Source of the DNA: Kiloniellales bacterium
GTDB lineage: Bacteria > Pseudomonadota > Alphaproteobacteria > Kiloniellales > JAKSBE01
Direction: 5' to 3'
Assembly (NCBI GenBank): GCA_030066685.1
Contig: JASJBF010000027.1
Span: forward strand, 54,068 to 118,067
DNA length: 64,000 bases
The notes under the pieces are model-generated. The model was not told the origin of the DNA. It was given only the letters and a program-made list of their open reading frames with translations, and did not search any database. Shown here in pieces: positions 23,747 through 32,559 of the stretch; positions within the stretch are counted from its first letter, which is position 1; each line of letters begins with the position of its first letter. The position numbers and the translations under genes were made by a program.

Positions 23747-26626
23747 TCACGATGCCGGCGGCGCGAAGATTTGCGTCTTTTCTGCGTCGGCTCGCACCTT
23801 CCTGGGTGAAACCAGTAGCGGATAGGTCTGGTTCAGCAGCCAGGGCTCGAGCAGGTTCAAATAGAAGGGACTGCCCGGTACGGCGCTTTCGCCGCCCGGC
23901 AGGCTGGACACCGCCTTGAGCTTTCGGCGTCCGAACTCGGCGACGAAACGACCGGTCGGTCCCAAGTTGAACATGAAGGCATCGCTGCCGGGGGTCTCGA
24001 TATTCATGGCCGGACTGCCGACGTCCACCGTCTCGAAGCCGCCGTCGGTCGGAATCCCGTCGAGGTCGTCCAGGGGCGGCGGGAAGAAACCGAACCCCGG
24101 CGGCACGTTGAACACGCTGCCCAGGATATTCGCGAACACGATGCGATGCAGCCGGCCCCAGCGGTAGTCGTCCTGGTCGAGGGAGTTGTTGAAGGCCGCC
24201 TTGAAACTGTCGGACGCCAAGCGATCGAGCGCGTCGGCCAAGCTCCTCAGGATCGCGATATCGCGGCGGGTGGCGGGATCCGCGTCACTCGGACCGGGAA
24301 AGAAATCCAGTCCCGAGGCGCCCACGCCTTGATTGCCCTCGAAGGTGTCGAGTAAGTAACGCAGGGCCGTGATCCTTTCCTCCCTGACGTTGACCAAGGG
24401 CGGTAGCCCCACGCTGGCCAGGGTGGCGTCGATGGTATTGGCCGCCATCTCGCGCCGCCAGACCGAATAGATGGTCGCGGCGACGCTGTTCTCGATCTCG
24501 TCCTCGTCCAGGTCGTTCCACTCTTCGTCGTCGTCATCATCGTCATCGTCTCGGCGCGCGTCGTAGCCTTCGGGTATTCCGGTCGGCGTGGAATGGTCCC
24601 AGTCTTCCAGCCGCTCCACCGCTTCTGCCACCCTCGGGTCCGCGGCGAAGGCGGCCAGCGCGGGGTGGGCACCAGGGGACGAGGCCCGATCGAAGGCGTG
24701 CAGGATGGCCGGGGTCAGGACCTGGGCGTCGAGCATCACGACGTCGGCCTGGAGCTCGATCATGTCGGCGGGGCCGAGGCGGTCATCGTCGTCGAGCGCT
24801 TCCTCGAGCAGCCGGGTAGTTCGGCCGGCGCGGATCGAGAAATTGCGCCCGCCCCAGTTCAGATAGTAGAGGCCGCCGCCAGGACGGAAATCGTTCAGGG
24901 GATCGTTGTCCAGGCTGTTGCCGGCTTGATCGTTGTTCGAGTTGACGATGACTCCGCTGATCGGATTCTCGGTCTGCGGCATCTCTTCGAAGGGCAGAAT
25001 CGCGAAGGCGGTCGCCTGTGTCGGCGGCGGGTTCTCCTCCGGGATCCATTCCTGCCCGCCGGTACCTTGGCGGATCAGGAACGGCGGCGCAACAGGGTCA
25101 CCCGGTTCGGCCGCCTGCAGGTCCTCGCGCAGCGGCACCTCGCCGGAAACGAAGTAGGCGATGTTGCCCTTGCTGTCCGCGTAGGAAACGTTCTGCGACG
25201 CGAAGTCGACGAGTTGCAGGGCCGATTTGAATTCCGCCAAGTTGCGGGCGCGATTGATATCGCAGATGCCTTCGGGGTCGCGGGTCGGGCCGAACCCGAT
25301 CGATTGCAGGCTGAGGGCCGTGAGTTTCCCGATTTCAGGATCGGGTTCCGGCTTGGTGATGATCGGGCCGTTGTTGCGTCGCGGGACGATCAGGACAACC
25401 TGGTCGAATTGCGGACGGACTATCCCGCCCTCGTTGGCGCTGAAGCTCTCAAGCAAGGGGATGATCGGTTCGGGCACGCCCTCGTAAAGGGTGCTCAGGC
25501 CGCTTGGCGAATTCTTGTCCTCCACGATGACTTCGACATAGGTGTCGGTTATGTCGAGCCGGCTGTTCGTGAACCCCCAGGCCAGGTGCCGGTTGTGACC
25601 GATCGCCACGCAGGGCGCACCGGGCAGGCCCCGGCCGATCACGTCGAGGCCGGGCGCGACCAAGTGCACCTGGTGGAAGATCGTCGGGGAATTGAGCGTC
25701 AAATGGGCATCGTTGGCCAGCAAAGGGCGGCCGTTGCGGATGTGCGCGCCGCTGACCACCCAGGTGTTGCTGCCACCCGCCGTTCGGCCGTCGGGCTGCA
25801 ATAGACCGGGGATCCGCGGCAGACCGCGCAGCTTCTCCAGGTACCCGCGCGCCTGTTCCAGCGTCTTGGCTCCGAGACGCGGCCCGATCTCGCGCGGCTG
25901 CAAGACCTGGCGCTGCAGAGCGGCAATCTGCGCTTCTACGCCGAGGATTGGCTTGGTTTGTTCAGCGTCCGGCACGGTCGAGGCCGGATCGAAGGGCGCG
26001 CTGCGGAACAGGTCCTCGAAGAAGAGCTTCGAGCCGTCGAAACCGGCCGCCGCGCCCGCGAGCCGATAGGTCTCGAGGGTCACGGTCAGTTCGATGTCCT
26101 CCGACCCGAGAACCGACGTCTGAACGCCGAGGCCTTTGCCGATCGCGAGGCTGTCCAGCGGGCTCCAGCGGGCGACGTGCGACAGTTCCAGGACCCCGTA
26201 CTCCGGCGGCAGGAGTCCGGTCGCCTCGGCAACATCGATGAAGGCGTTGACCCCGTCGCTGTAGGCCTGCAGCAGGTCCTTGAACTCCGGTGCATGGGCG
26301 TCCAGCGAGCGCCTGGCGGCCCGTTCGAAGCCGAGCGTGCGGAAGATCACGTCGGACGGCAGCGCGGCCTTGCCGAGCAGCTCTGCCGTGGTGCCGGCGA
26401 CCTGCCGTCGAAAAAGATCCATCTGGAAAAGACGGTCTTCGGCGTGCACCCAACCCTGCATGAAGACGACATCGTGGTCGTTCTTGGCAAAGATATGCGG
26501 AATCCCGTTGGAATCCCGCACCACGGTGACCGGCGCTTCGAGACCGGGCAGGATCGTCTCGGCCTGCGCCGTTAGCGAGACGACCAAAAGGAACACCGAC
26601 AACAGCGTTCGGTTCAAAGTCCTCAT
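23747..26626 (-). CDS. Secreted penicillin acylase family (Ntn-hydrolase) protein
   Basis: 959 residues. Signal peptide 1-23 (ending SLTAQA); alpha chain with VVRDSNGIPHIFAKNDHDVVFMQGWVHAEDRLFQMD; autocleavage and nucleophile at Ser286 in TAGGSNTWVVSG; beta chain with FTNSRLDITDTYVE and SYADSKGNIAYF. The family hydrolyses amides such as penicillin G, acyl-homoserine lactones or related N-acyl compounds in the periplasm. It is longer than typical acylases (about 750-850) because of insertions, among them an Asp-run of eight around residue 695 (DARRDDDD..EEWNDLDEDE). ATG 26626 is preferred over a GTG one codon earlier. The acyl substrate cannot be read from the sequence. Confidence 0.87.
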   Translation of the reverse strand: MRTLNRTLLSVFLLVVSLTAQAETILPGLEAPVTVVRDSNGIPHIFAKNDHDVVFMQGWVHAEDRLFQMDLFRRQVAGTTAELLGKAALPSDVIFRTLGFERAARRSLDAHAPEFKDLLQAYSDGVNAFIDVAEATGLLPPEYGVLELSHVARWSPLDSLAIGKGLGVQTSVLGSEDIELTVTLETYRLAGAAAGFDGSKLFFEDLFRSAPFDPASTVPDAEQTKPILGVEAQIAALQRQVLQPREIGPRLGAKTLEQARGYLEKLRGLPRIPGLLQPDGRTAGGSNTWVVSGAHIRNGRPLLANDAHLTLNSPTIFHQVHLVAPGLDVIGRGLPGAPCVAIGHNRHLAWGFTNSRLDITDTYVEVIVEDKNSPSGLSTLYEGVPEPIIPLLESFSANEGGIVRPQFDQVVLIVPRRNNGPIITKPEPDPEIGKLTALSLQSIGFGPTRDPEGICDINRARNLAEFKSALQLVDFASQNVSYADSKGNIAYFVSGEVPLREDLQAAEPGDPVAPPFLIRQGTGGQEWIPEENPPPTQATAFAILPFEEMPQTENPISGVIVNSNNDQAGNSLDNDPLNDFRPGGGLYYLNWGGRNFSIRAGRTTRLLEEALDDDDRLGPADMIELQADVVMLDAQVLTPAILHAFDRASSPGAHPALAAFAADPRVAEAVERLEDWDHSTPTGIPEGYDARRDDDDDDDDEEWNDLDEDEIENSVAATIYSVWRREMAANTIDATLASVGLPPLVNVREERITALRYLLDTFEGNQGVGASGLDFFPGPSDADPATRRDIAILRSLADALDRLASDSFKAAFNNSLDQDDYRWGRLHRIVFANILGSVFNVPPGFGFFPPPLDDLDGIPTDGGFETVDVGSPAMNIETPGSDAFMFNLGPTGRFVAEFGRRKLKAVSSLPGGESAVPGSPFYLNLLEPWLLNQTYPLLVSPRKVRADAEKTQIFAPPAS

Positions 26627-27023
26627 CACGCCCCCCTTTCCAACTTATTGCTTGCTGAGTCCGAGACCTTTGCGCGGACTCTGCGAGCTCCAGTATCGAT
26701 TCCGGAGTAGTTCGATTTATCAGGCTATTGGCTAATTGTAGCCAGCTTATACAATCAGAGGTATAAGAACCTCTTCCTACGACTCATGGAAATTCATCTT
26801 CGGTCAAATTCAAAGGTTCACGCGGGAAGAGCTTCCATTGCTGGTGAGGATTCTGAATGTTCAAGCTCAGTGTCCAAATGCGGTTGATGGAAGCAGGTCC
26901 TTCTCCGTCACCGACTGATACCATACACTTACGGAAACCGAGCCGAGCGGTCGTCCCAAGCTCTGATGTCTGAATTTGGAGGTTGACCGGACCTGCCGAG
27001 AGCATGGTGTGGAGGGCAAGGCA
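26627..27023. other. Low-GC intergenic region upstream of the acylase gene
   Basis: About 400 bp, clearly poorer in GC than core DNA. It must hold the acylase promoter (minus strand). It includes a short hairpin GAGGT-ataaga-ACCTC near 26758-26773. No gene is supported. Confidence 0.5.
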
Positions 27024-27112
27024 TAGCCGAGGCTGTCGAAAAGGTCCTTTGAGCGGCTCGGCGTGCCGTGATTCTTTGCGTCTGCGGGCGGCGTGAGAGG
27101 ATCGGGGCGATA

Positions 27113-27244
27113 ATGGGTAAGCCGGTCGGTCGGCAGGACCGTGTTTTCTACGAGTTCGATCTTGAAGAGATCGTTCCGGCCGATCATCCCTTGCGCAAGA
27201 TCGATGCGGTTCTGGACCTGAGCTGGCTGCGCGGCGAGATGAAG
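27113..27244 (+). pseudogene. N-terminal fragment of an IS1182-like transposase
   Basis: From ATG 27113: MGKPVGRQDRVFYEFDLEEI then VPADHPLRKIDAVLDLSWLRGE, the typical start of IS1182-type transposases. Homology stops at LRGE. The next codons (MKP) already belong to the C-terminal part, showing a prior internal deletion. The frame is now cut by the IS256-family insertion. Confidence 0.8.
27237..27244. repeat. Target-site duplication AGATGAAG (left copy)
   Basis: AGATGAAG directly abuts the left end of the IS256-family element and is repeated exactly at 28573-28580 directly after its right end. Eight bp is the usual duplication length of IS256-family elements. Confidence 0.85.
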
Positions 27245-28572
27245 GAGACTGTCCGATTAGGTGTGTAAGCGAGTGGTGTGCTTCGATCCTGTAAGGAGGA
27301 AGCACGATGAAAGAGATTCGCAAGGAGCTGCTGGACGCCCTGCTGGAAGGCTACGAGGGTCCGGAGGACCTGCTGGGCGATGAAGGTCTTCTGAAGAGCC
27401 TGCAGAAGGCCTTGATGGAGCGGGCCTTTGGAGCGGAGCTGACCGCGCATCTGGGCTATGAGAAGGGCGATCCGACTGGTCGCGGCAGCGGGAATAACCG
27501 CAACGGCCACGGCCGGAAGCGGGTTCTGACGGAGAGCGGGTCGGTCGATGTTGCGGTGCCCAGGGACCGCAACGCCAGCTTCGAGCCACAGCTGGTCAGG
27601 AAGGGTCAGAGCCGGCTTCCCGGCTTCGACGAGAAGGTAATCTCGCTCTATGCCCGGGGCATGACCCAGCGCGAGATCCGCGGCCACCTCGAGGAGCTCT
27701 ACGCGATCTCGGTCTCCCCGGACCTGATCAGCCGGGTGACCGATGCCGTGCTCGAGGAGGTCAAGGCCTGGCAGACCAGACCGCTGGATCCGGTCTATCC
27801 CGTGATCTTCTTCGACGCCCTGCGGGTCAAGATCCGCGATGAGGGGGCGGTCAGGAACAAGGCGGTCTATCTGGCGATCGGCATCCGCCTGGACGGCACC
27901 AAGGAGATCCTGGGGCTGTGGATCGAGCAGAGCGAGGGCGCCAAGTTCTGGCTGCGGGTGATGAACGAGCTCAAGGCCCGAGGCATCAAGGACTGCCTGA
28001 TCGCGGTGGTCGACGGCCTCAAAGGCTTCCCCGAAGCGATCAACGCGGTCTTCCCGGAGACCCAGGTCCAGACCTGCATCGTCCATCTGATGCGCTACGG
28101 CCTGTCCTTGTGCGCCTACAAGGACCGACGCCAGGTGGCCAAGGACATGAAGGCGATCTACCGGGCCGAGACGGTCGAGGCCGCGGCCGACCGCCTGGTG
28201 GAGTTCGAGCAGCTCTGGGGCGCCAAGTACCCCTCGATCGTCGCCGGCTGGCGCTGCCACTGGGAGGAGATCATCCCGATGTTCGCCTTTGCTCCGGAGA
28301 TCCGGCGCCTGATCTACACCACCAATGCCATCGAGAGCCTGCACCGCGGCCTGCGCAAGATCATCAAGACCAGGGGCCACTTCCCCAACGATCAGGCGGC
28401 CGGCAAGCTGCTGTTCCTGGCCCTCAGGAACATCGAGAAGGGATGGAAGGCCGCCCCCAAGGAGTGGCTGCCAGCGCTCAACCAGTTTGATATCCTGTTC
28501 GGAGAAAGACTGCGAGGCGAGACCTGAACCAAATCGCGCATCGCTCACATACACACTTCATCGGACACTCCC
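27245..28572 (+). mobile_element. IS256-family insertion sequence, complete (1328 bp)
   Basis: The ends are imperfect inverted repeats: left GAGACTGTCCGATTAGGTGT and right (inward) GGGAGTGTCCGATGAAGTGT. One intact transposase gene fills the element. It is flanked by an 8-bp direct duplication, so it inserted as a unit and has not been rearranged since. Intact ends, TSD and reading frame suggest a recent and possibly still active element. Confidence 0.9.
27307..28527 (+). CDS. IS256 family transposase
   Basis: 406 residues, full length for the mutator-type/IS256 family. The DDE triad is visible: first Asp in VIFFDALRVKIRDEG, second in IAVVDGLKGFPEAI, and Glu in TTNAIESLHRGLRK, with the family C/H motif in VQTCIVHLMRYGL. 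The N-terminal part has the zinc- or DNA-binding GYEKGDPTGRGSGNNRNG segment. AAGGAGGAA precedes the ATG. No frameshift or stop interrupts it. Confidence 0.95.
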   Translation: MKEIRKELLDALLEGYEGPEDLLGDEGLLKSLQKALMERAFGAELTAHLGYEKGDPTGRGSGNNRNGHGRKRVLTESGSVDVAVPRDRNASFEPQLVRKGQSRLPGFDEKVISLYARGMTQREIRGHLEELYAISVSPDLISRVTDAVLEEVKAWQTRPLDPVYPVIFFDALRVKIRDEGAVRNKAVYLAIGIRLDGTKEILGLWIEQSEGAKFWLRVMNELKARGIKDCLIAVVDGLKGFPEAINAVFPETQVQTCIVHLMRYGLSLCAYKDRRQVAKDMKAIYRAETVEAAADRLVEFEQLWGAKYPSIVAGWRCHWEEIIPMFAFAPEIRRLIYTTNAIESLHRGLRKIIKTRGHFPNDQAAGKLLFLALRNIEKGWKAAPKEWLPALNQFDILFGERLRGET

Positions 28573-28580
28573 AGATGAAG
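28573..28580. repeat. Target-site duplication AGATGAAG (right copy)
   Basis: Exact direct repeat of 27237-27244 on the far side of the IS256-family element. Confidence 0.85.
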
Positions 28581-28866
28581 CCGAAATGCTGTCCCAACGC
28601 CCCGGGTTCCGCGCGACCCCAACGAAGCAGCGCGCGACTATACCCGCGCTTTGATGGAGACCGAGGCTTACGCGGCCTCCCGCGGCGAACGCAAGAAGAT
28701 TGAAACCCTCTTCGGCGAGGTCAAACACGTCCTCGCCCTCGCACGGCTCCGCTTGCGCGGCCTCACCGGCGCGAGAGACGAGTTCTTGCTCACCGCGACC
28801 GTCCAGAACCTCAAACGCCTGGTCAAGAACACGAGCATACCGCCGCCTCAGGCCATCGCCGCGTGA
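28581..28866 (+). pseudogene. C-terminal fragment of the IS1182-like transposase
   Basis: Reads PRDPNEAARDYTRALMETEA then RKKIETLFGEVKHVL, RLRLRGLTGARDEFLLTATVQNLKRL and a TGA at 28864. Joined across the IS256 insertion, the host sequence would read LRGEMKPKCCPNAP and then needs a one-base shift to enter this frame. It is therefore a decayed gene with both an internal deletion and a frameshift. Confidence 0.78.
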
Positions 28867-28941
28867 CCCTTGCCCCAATCCCTATCGCCATGGATCGACA
28901 AAGCTGAAGCGCCTCGGCCAAATCCGAGGTGCCAAGAAAAC

Positions 28942-28964
28942 GTCCGCTGTTACTAACAGCGGAC
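28942..28964. terminator. Hairpin GTCCGCTGTT-act-AACAGCGGAC
   Basis: A perfect 10-bp stem with a 3-nt loop inside the right end of the IS1182-like remnant, about 75 bp after the transposase stop. No T-tract follows, so it is either a Rho-assisted stop or an end-structure of the IS. Confidence 0.35.
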
Positions 28965-29327
28965 ACCCGAAATCGGTCTCAATCGGACTTCTTCAACACT
29001 CTCGGCTAAAACTGATCGTCCGGATTTGCCCTCGTCCTGGTCCGGAATGGATCTCTGAGCGGAAGTCTTGGGCGATTTGGATCGGTTACCGTTGATGGTG
29101 GATGTTGGTGACCTGGCAGCCGGAGGGTGAGCCCGACACCGTTGCGGACGGCTCAGGCGGGTGAGGTGCCAGCGAAGGGTTGGTCGAGGGCGCGTTCGAC
29201 CGGTTCAAGATGATCCGGGCCCTGTGACCCAGCGCTCCCGGACACCCGAGTCGAAGGCGTGACGGTCGCGCAACGCCGATGAATCGCAGCCGGGTCACCC
29301 GTGTGGACCGGCACCAGGAGCAGCGGG

Positions 29328-29960
29328 TCACGCGGCCGCCGGATAGGCGCGCCGGTGGGCCGGCCTTTGGCTCAGGCGGTCGTAGTAGGCTTCGAGGACC
29401 GGATGGTCGCCGAGCAGGCCGTTGAACCGGGCCATGAAGCAGCTGTGGCCGACCAGGATGTCCGCGCCCGAGAACTGCGAGCCGAGCAGATAGTCGCGGT
29501 CGTCGAGCGCCGCGGAGAGGATCTCGGCGCGGGTCGCGAAGTCGCGCCGGCCGCGCTCGGCGAGCCCGGGGTCGTGCGGCGTGCCGGGCGGGCGCATGTG
29601 GGTCAGCGGCCGCAGGGTGTTGTCGAAGACCATCATGACCGCCGGGTCCAGCTCGGCGCAGGCGAAGACGCTCCACTGATAGTAGAGGGCGCGCGCCGGG
29701 CTGCCGGGCGCGGGCGCCAGGTCTTTCTCGGGGTGTTCGTCGATGAGCTGCAGCACGATCGCGACCGACTCGAAGATCGTGTATGCCTCGGTCCTGAGGG
29801 CCGGGACCGCGCCCAGGGGATGGAGGGCGCGGTAGGCTTCGGAGTCCTGCTGCTTCCCCGGAAGGTCGACGACCCGGGAGGTGTAGGCGATCCCCAGCTC
29901 CTCGAGCGCCCACTTCGCCCGCTGCGATCGCGTCGGCGGCCATTCGTAGAGTTCGATCAT
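29328..29960 (-). CDS. Glutathione S-transferase family protein
   Basis: A 210-residue GST. The N-terminal thioredoxin-like half starts MIELYEWPPTRSQRAKWALEEL, with the cis-Pro and Glu-Ser binding residues in GAVPALRTEAYTIFESVAI. The C-terminal helical half includes the N-capping-box Asp in FSGADILVGH. Members conjugate glutathione to electrophiles or reduce peroxides. The start at 29960 has AAGGA upstream; a longer frame would add unconserved sequence. It is divergent from a lysR gene 202 bp away. The gap between the IS remnant and this gene (29009-29327) shows nothing recognisable. Confidence 0.88.
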   Translation of the reverse strand: MIELYEWPPTRSQRAKWALEELGIAYTSRVVDLPGKQQDSEAYRALHPLGAVPALRTEAYTIFESVAIVLQLIDEHPEKDLAPAPGSPARALYYQWSVFACAELDPAVMMVFDNTLRPLTHMRPPGTPHDPGLAERGRRDFATRAEILSAALDDRDYLLGSQFSGADILVGHSCFMARFNGLLGDHPVLEAYYDRLSQRPAHRRAYPAAA

Positions 29961-30043
29961 GCGCCCGTCCTTCCCTTTCGGTTTCGCCCTGCCGTCTCGG
30001 ACCTCGGCCGTCCGGCTCGGGACAGAATGCGCGTTGCGTCGAA

Positions 30044-30058
30044 GCGGATGAAGTCCGC
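30044..30058. promoter_or_regulatory. Small inverted repeat between GST and lysR genes
   Basis: GCGGA-tgaag-TCCGC, 5-bp arms, inside the divergent region and flanked by TTGCG/CGCAA. It is a candidate LysR half-site pair, but the arms are short enough to occur by chance in this DNA. Confidence 0.35.
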
Positions 30059-30162
30059 AAATTCGGCGCAAGCTGCGGCATAATCACCGCAGGTTTCCGG
30101 TTTTGGGCCGGCAGCGCGGCGCAGAAGCACGCAGAGCCGGCCCGGTCGCGAGGAAAGCACGC

Positions 30163-31074
30163 ATGGATTGGGACGATCTCAGGGTCTTCCTGGCGGTGGC
30201 CCGCGGCGGTTCGGTCCGCGCCGCGGCGCGGCTGCTGCAGGTCGACAACACCACGGTGTCGCGGCGGATCCGGGGCTTCGAGGCGCGGCTCGGCGCCCGC
30301 CTCTTCGACCGCACCCCCGCCGGCTACGCGATCACCGCGGCCGGCGAGCAGACCCTGGCCGCCGCCCGGCGGATCGAGGCGGAGGTCCAGGGGGTCGAGC
30401 GCCTGGTCCTGGGCCGCGACGCGCGGCTCAGCGGCGACATCGTGTTCACCGCGCCGGACAGCGCCCTGCTCGGCCTGCTGATGCCCGACCTGGTCGCCTT
30501 CATGGACCTCTATCCCGAGGTCACCCTGGAGCTCGACATGTCGCTCGAGACCGCGAACCTCTCGGCGCGCGAGGCCGACGTCGCGCTGCGGGCGACGCGC
30601 CGCCCGCCGGAGCACCTGATCGGCCGCAAGGTCGCGCGCATTGCCCAGGCGCCCTACGCGACGCCGGACTACCTCGCGACCCGGGATCCGGCGCGCGATC
30701 CGGCCGCCGCGCGCTGGATCGGCTGGCACGACCACGTCCCTCACCCCGACTGGGTGCGCGCCGGTCCGCTGCCCGACACCCCGGTGCGCGGCCGCATCCC
30801 CAGCGACGTCTGCCAGCTCGAGGCGGCCAAGGCCGGCGCCGGCATCGCCCTCCTGCCCTGCTACCTGGGCGACGCCGAGCCGACCCTGGTCCGCGTGCCG
30901 CCGGGCCGGACCCAGGGCAACCACGAGTACTGGCTGCTGACCCACAAGGACCTGCTGGCGACCGCGCGCATCCGCACCTTCTGGGCCTACCTGCTCGAGA
31001 TCCTGGAACGGCAGAGGCCCCTGATCGAGGGCGAGCGCCCGCGGCCGGCCGGTGCCGAGACCGCGCCTGAATAG
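30163..31074 (+). CDS. LysR family transcriptional regulator
   Basis: 303 residues: HTH GSVRAAARLLQVDNTTVSRRI (about 16-36), linker helix, and effector domain from LSGDIVFTAPDSALLGLLM (about 90). GAGGAAA precedes ATG 30163. The protein resembles the first LysR protein of the window (9805-10692) in style, including the WLLTHKDL/VWLLTHRDL motif in the effector domain, so both belong to the same subgroup. It probably controls the divergent GST gene. Effector unknown. Confidence 0.9.
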   Translation: MDWDDLRVFLAVARGGSVRAAARLLQVDNTTVSRRIRGFEARLGARLFDRTPAGYAITAAGEQTLAAARRIEAEVQGVERLVLGRDARLSGDIVFTAPDSALLGLLMPDLVAFMDLYPEVTLELDMSLETANLSAREADVALRATRRPPEHLIGRKVARIAQAPYATPDYLATRDPARDPAAARWIGWHDHVPHPDWVRAGPLPDTPVRGRIPSDVCQLEAAKAGAGIALLPCYLGDAEPTLVRVPPGRTQGNHEYWLLTHKDLLATARIRTFWAYLLEILERQRPLIEGERPRPAGAETAPE

Positions 31075-31087
31075 GGCTTTGCCCGCC

Positions 31088-32410
31088 TCAGAGGATGTCG
31101 ATGCCCATCACCTGCAGGCCGAAATAGAGCGCAGCGGCGTGGATGCCGAGGGTCAGGACATAGCCGAGGCCGAGGACGCTGGCGCCGGCCGCGCTCATCG
31201 GGCGGGCCTCGGGCGCCTCCTCGCCCAGGTACCAGGCCTGGAGCGCCCCCAGGCCCAGGATCCCGGCCAGAATGTAGTCGCCGGCGTAGCCGAGGCCCAG
31301 GATCCCGAGGCCGGTCACGGCGAGCAGGATGCGGCGCGCCCAGCTGGCGCCGAAGGACTGCAGGAAGGCGCGCAGGATCTGGCCGCCGTCGAGCGGCAGC
31401 ACCGGCACCATCTGCAGCAGGTTCAGGGCGCCGATGGCGGTGGCGATCGCGACCGCCCCCAGGGCCAAGGCCATCTTCACCTGCGCGCCCAGGTCCGCGA
31501 CCGGGCCCGATGGGGCGGCCATGAAGGCGGCCATGTCGGGCACGCCCAGGGCCCAGGCCGCCAGCAGCAGGGCCAGGGCCGGCAGGGCGCTCAGGCCCGG
31601 GCCCATAAGCGCGCAGAAGGCGTCGTCGAAGAGGGTCCGGTGCGGATGGTTGGCGACGGCCACGCCGCCGAAGAAGGGAATCAGCAGCAGCTTGGGCGCC
31701 GGCTGGCCGGTCAGGCGCATGGCCAGCCAGTGGCCGAACTCGTGGATCACCAGGATCCCGGCGATCAGCAGCGCGCCGGCCCAGCCGAACAGCAGGGCGA
31801 AGCTGACCAGGGCGACGGCGGAGAGCGCCAGGCTGGTCCAGAAGGCCCGGCCCTTGGAGATCTCCGGGGCGAGGCCGCCGCCCTCGCAGAAGCGCTGGAG
31901 TCGGCCCAGGTAGCGGCGATGGTGGCGCCAGAGATGGAGCAGTTGCCAGAGGCTGGCGATCTCGCCGGAGAACCCCAGCGACACCAGCGTGCCGTCGGGC
32001 CGCGCTTCGAGCTCCAGGGTCTCGCGGTGGGCTTCGCCGAAGGGATAGGGCCGGCCGTCGATCTCGCTGTGCCGCAGCTCCGAGCGCGCCGGTCTCTGCT
32101 CGTTCAGCGACTGGTAGCGCAGGGTCATGAGGTGCGTGCCGTGGCCGCCGCTGCCGTCGACGACGAGTTCCCAGGTCACCGGCAGGCCGTCCAGCCTCCT
32201 GACCGAATGGATCTCGCGGTGGAAGGCCGCGTGGGCCTCGGTCTCGGCCCCGGGGTGGTAGACGTCCCAGATGGCCTCCGGCGGGGCGGCGATCAGGCGG
32301 CGCAGGACGAAGCGCCACTCGCGGCGATAGGGCCACGACAGGACGATGGCCGCGGCGATCATCGCCGACAGCCCGGCCCAGATGACGTTCGCGGTGAGGG
32401 CCTCGCCCAT
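31088..32410 (-). CDS. Site-2-protease-type (M50) membrane metallopeptidase with N-terminal START-like domain
   Basis: 440 residues. A first membrane segment (about 5-25) is followed by a soluble region of about 130 residues (AAPPEAIWDVYHPGAE, then ELEARPDGTLVSLGFSGEI) that looks like an SRPBCC/START fold. The M50 core follows, with the zinc motif H223-E224-x-x-H227 (VIHEFGHWLAM) and the third ligand D341 in PVLPLDGGQILR. At least six hydrophobic segments are present. M50 enzymes cut membrane-embedded regulators or propeptides. The inserted soluble domain could bind a lipid or present substrate. ATG 32410 is chosen; a GTG five codons earlier is possible. Confidence 0.8.
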   Translation of the reverse strand: MGEALTANVIWAGLSAMIAAAIVLSWPYRREWRFVLRRLIAAPPEAIWDVYHPGAETEAHAAFHREIHSVRRLDGLPVTWELVVDGSGGHGTHLMTLRYQSLNEQRPARSELRHSEIDGRPYPFGEAHRETLELEARPDGTLVSLGFSGEIASLWQLLHLWRHHRRYLGRLQRFCEGGGLAPEISKGRAFWTSLALSAVALVSFALLFGWAGALLIAGILVIHEFGHWLAMRLTGQPAPKLLLIPFFGGVAVANHPHRTLFDDAFCALMGPGLSALPALALLLAAWALGVPDMAAFMAAPSGPVADLGAQVKMALALGAVAIATAIGALNLLQMVPVLPLDGGQILRAFLQSFGASWARRILLAVTGLGILGLGYAGDYILAGILGLGALQAWYLGEEAPEARPMSAAGASVLGLGYVLTLGIHAAALYFGLQVMGIDIL

Positions 32411-32559
32411 GATCTCGCTTTCCACGCCGCCAGGTTGCGCGCCCCGAGTCTGGCGGCCGGGCCTTAACGCTGCCTGAATCCTCGGCGGCCGGCATTCGGC
32501 GCAAATCCGACCGACTGCGTCCGGGCCAAGGGCGGCCGGATCTGCTAAGAGCCCTGGCG

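Larger units (their letters stand above)
27024..29008 (+). mobile_element. Remnant of an IS1182-like element carrying a nested IS256-family insertion
   Basis: Imperfect terminal inverted repeats are visible: left TAGCCGAGGCTGTCGAA (27024 on) and right, read inward on the minus strand, TAGCCGAGAGTGTTGAA (from 29008). Inside are an N-terminal fragment (27113-27244) and a C-terminal fragment (to 28866) of a DDE transposase. Without the nested element the remnant is only about 650 bp, so the middle of the transposase gene had been lost. The family is assigned from both protein ends and the inverted repeats. Confidence 0.7.

Noticed and set aside
27184..28554. Long minus-strand frame covering the IS256-family transposase
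   Set aside because: Exactly antisense to an intact transposase with its own ribosome site and DDE residues.
12137..28969. Prophage or integrative element across the accessory region
   Set aside because: No integrase, tRNA attachment site, capsid or transfer genes were seen; only IS elements and repeats.
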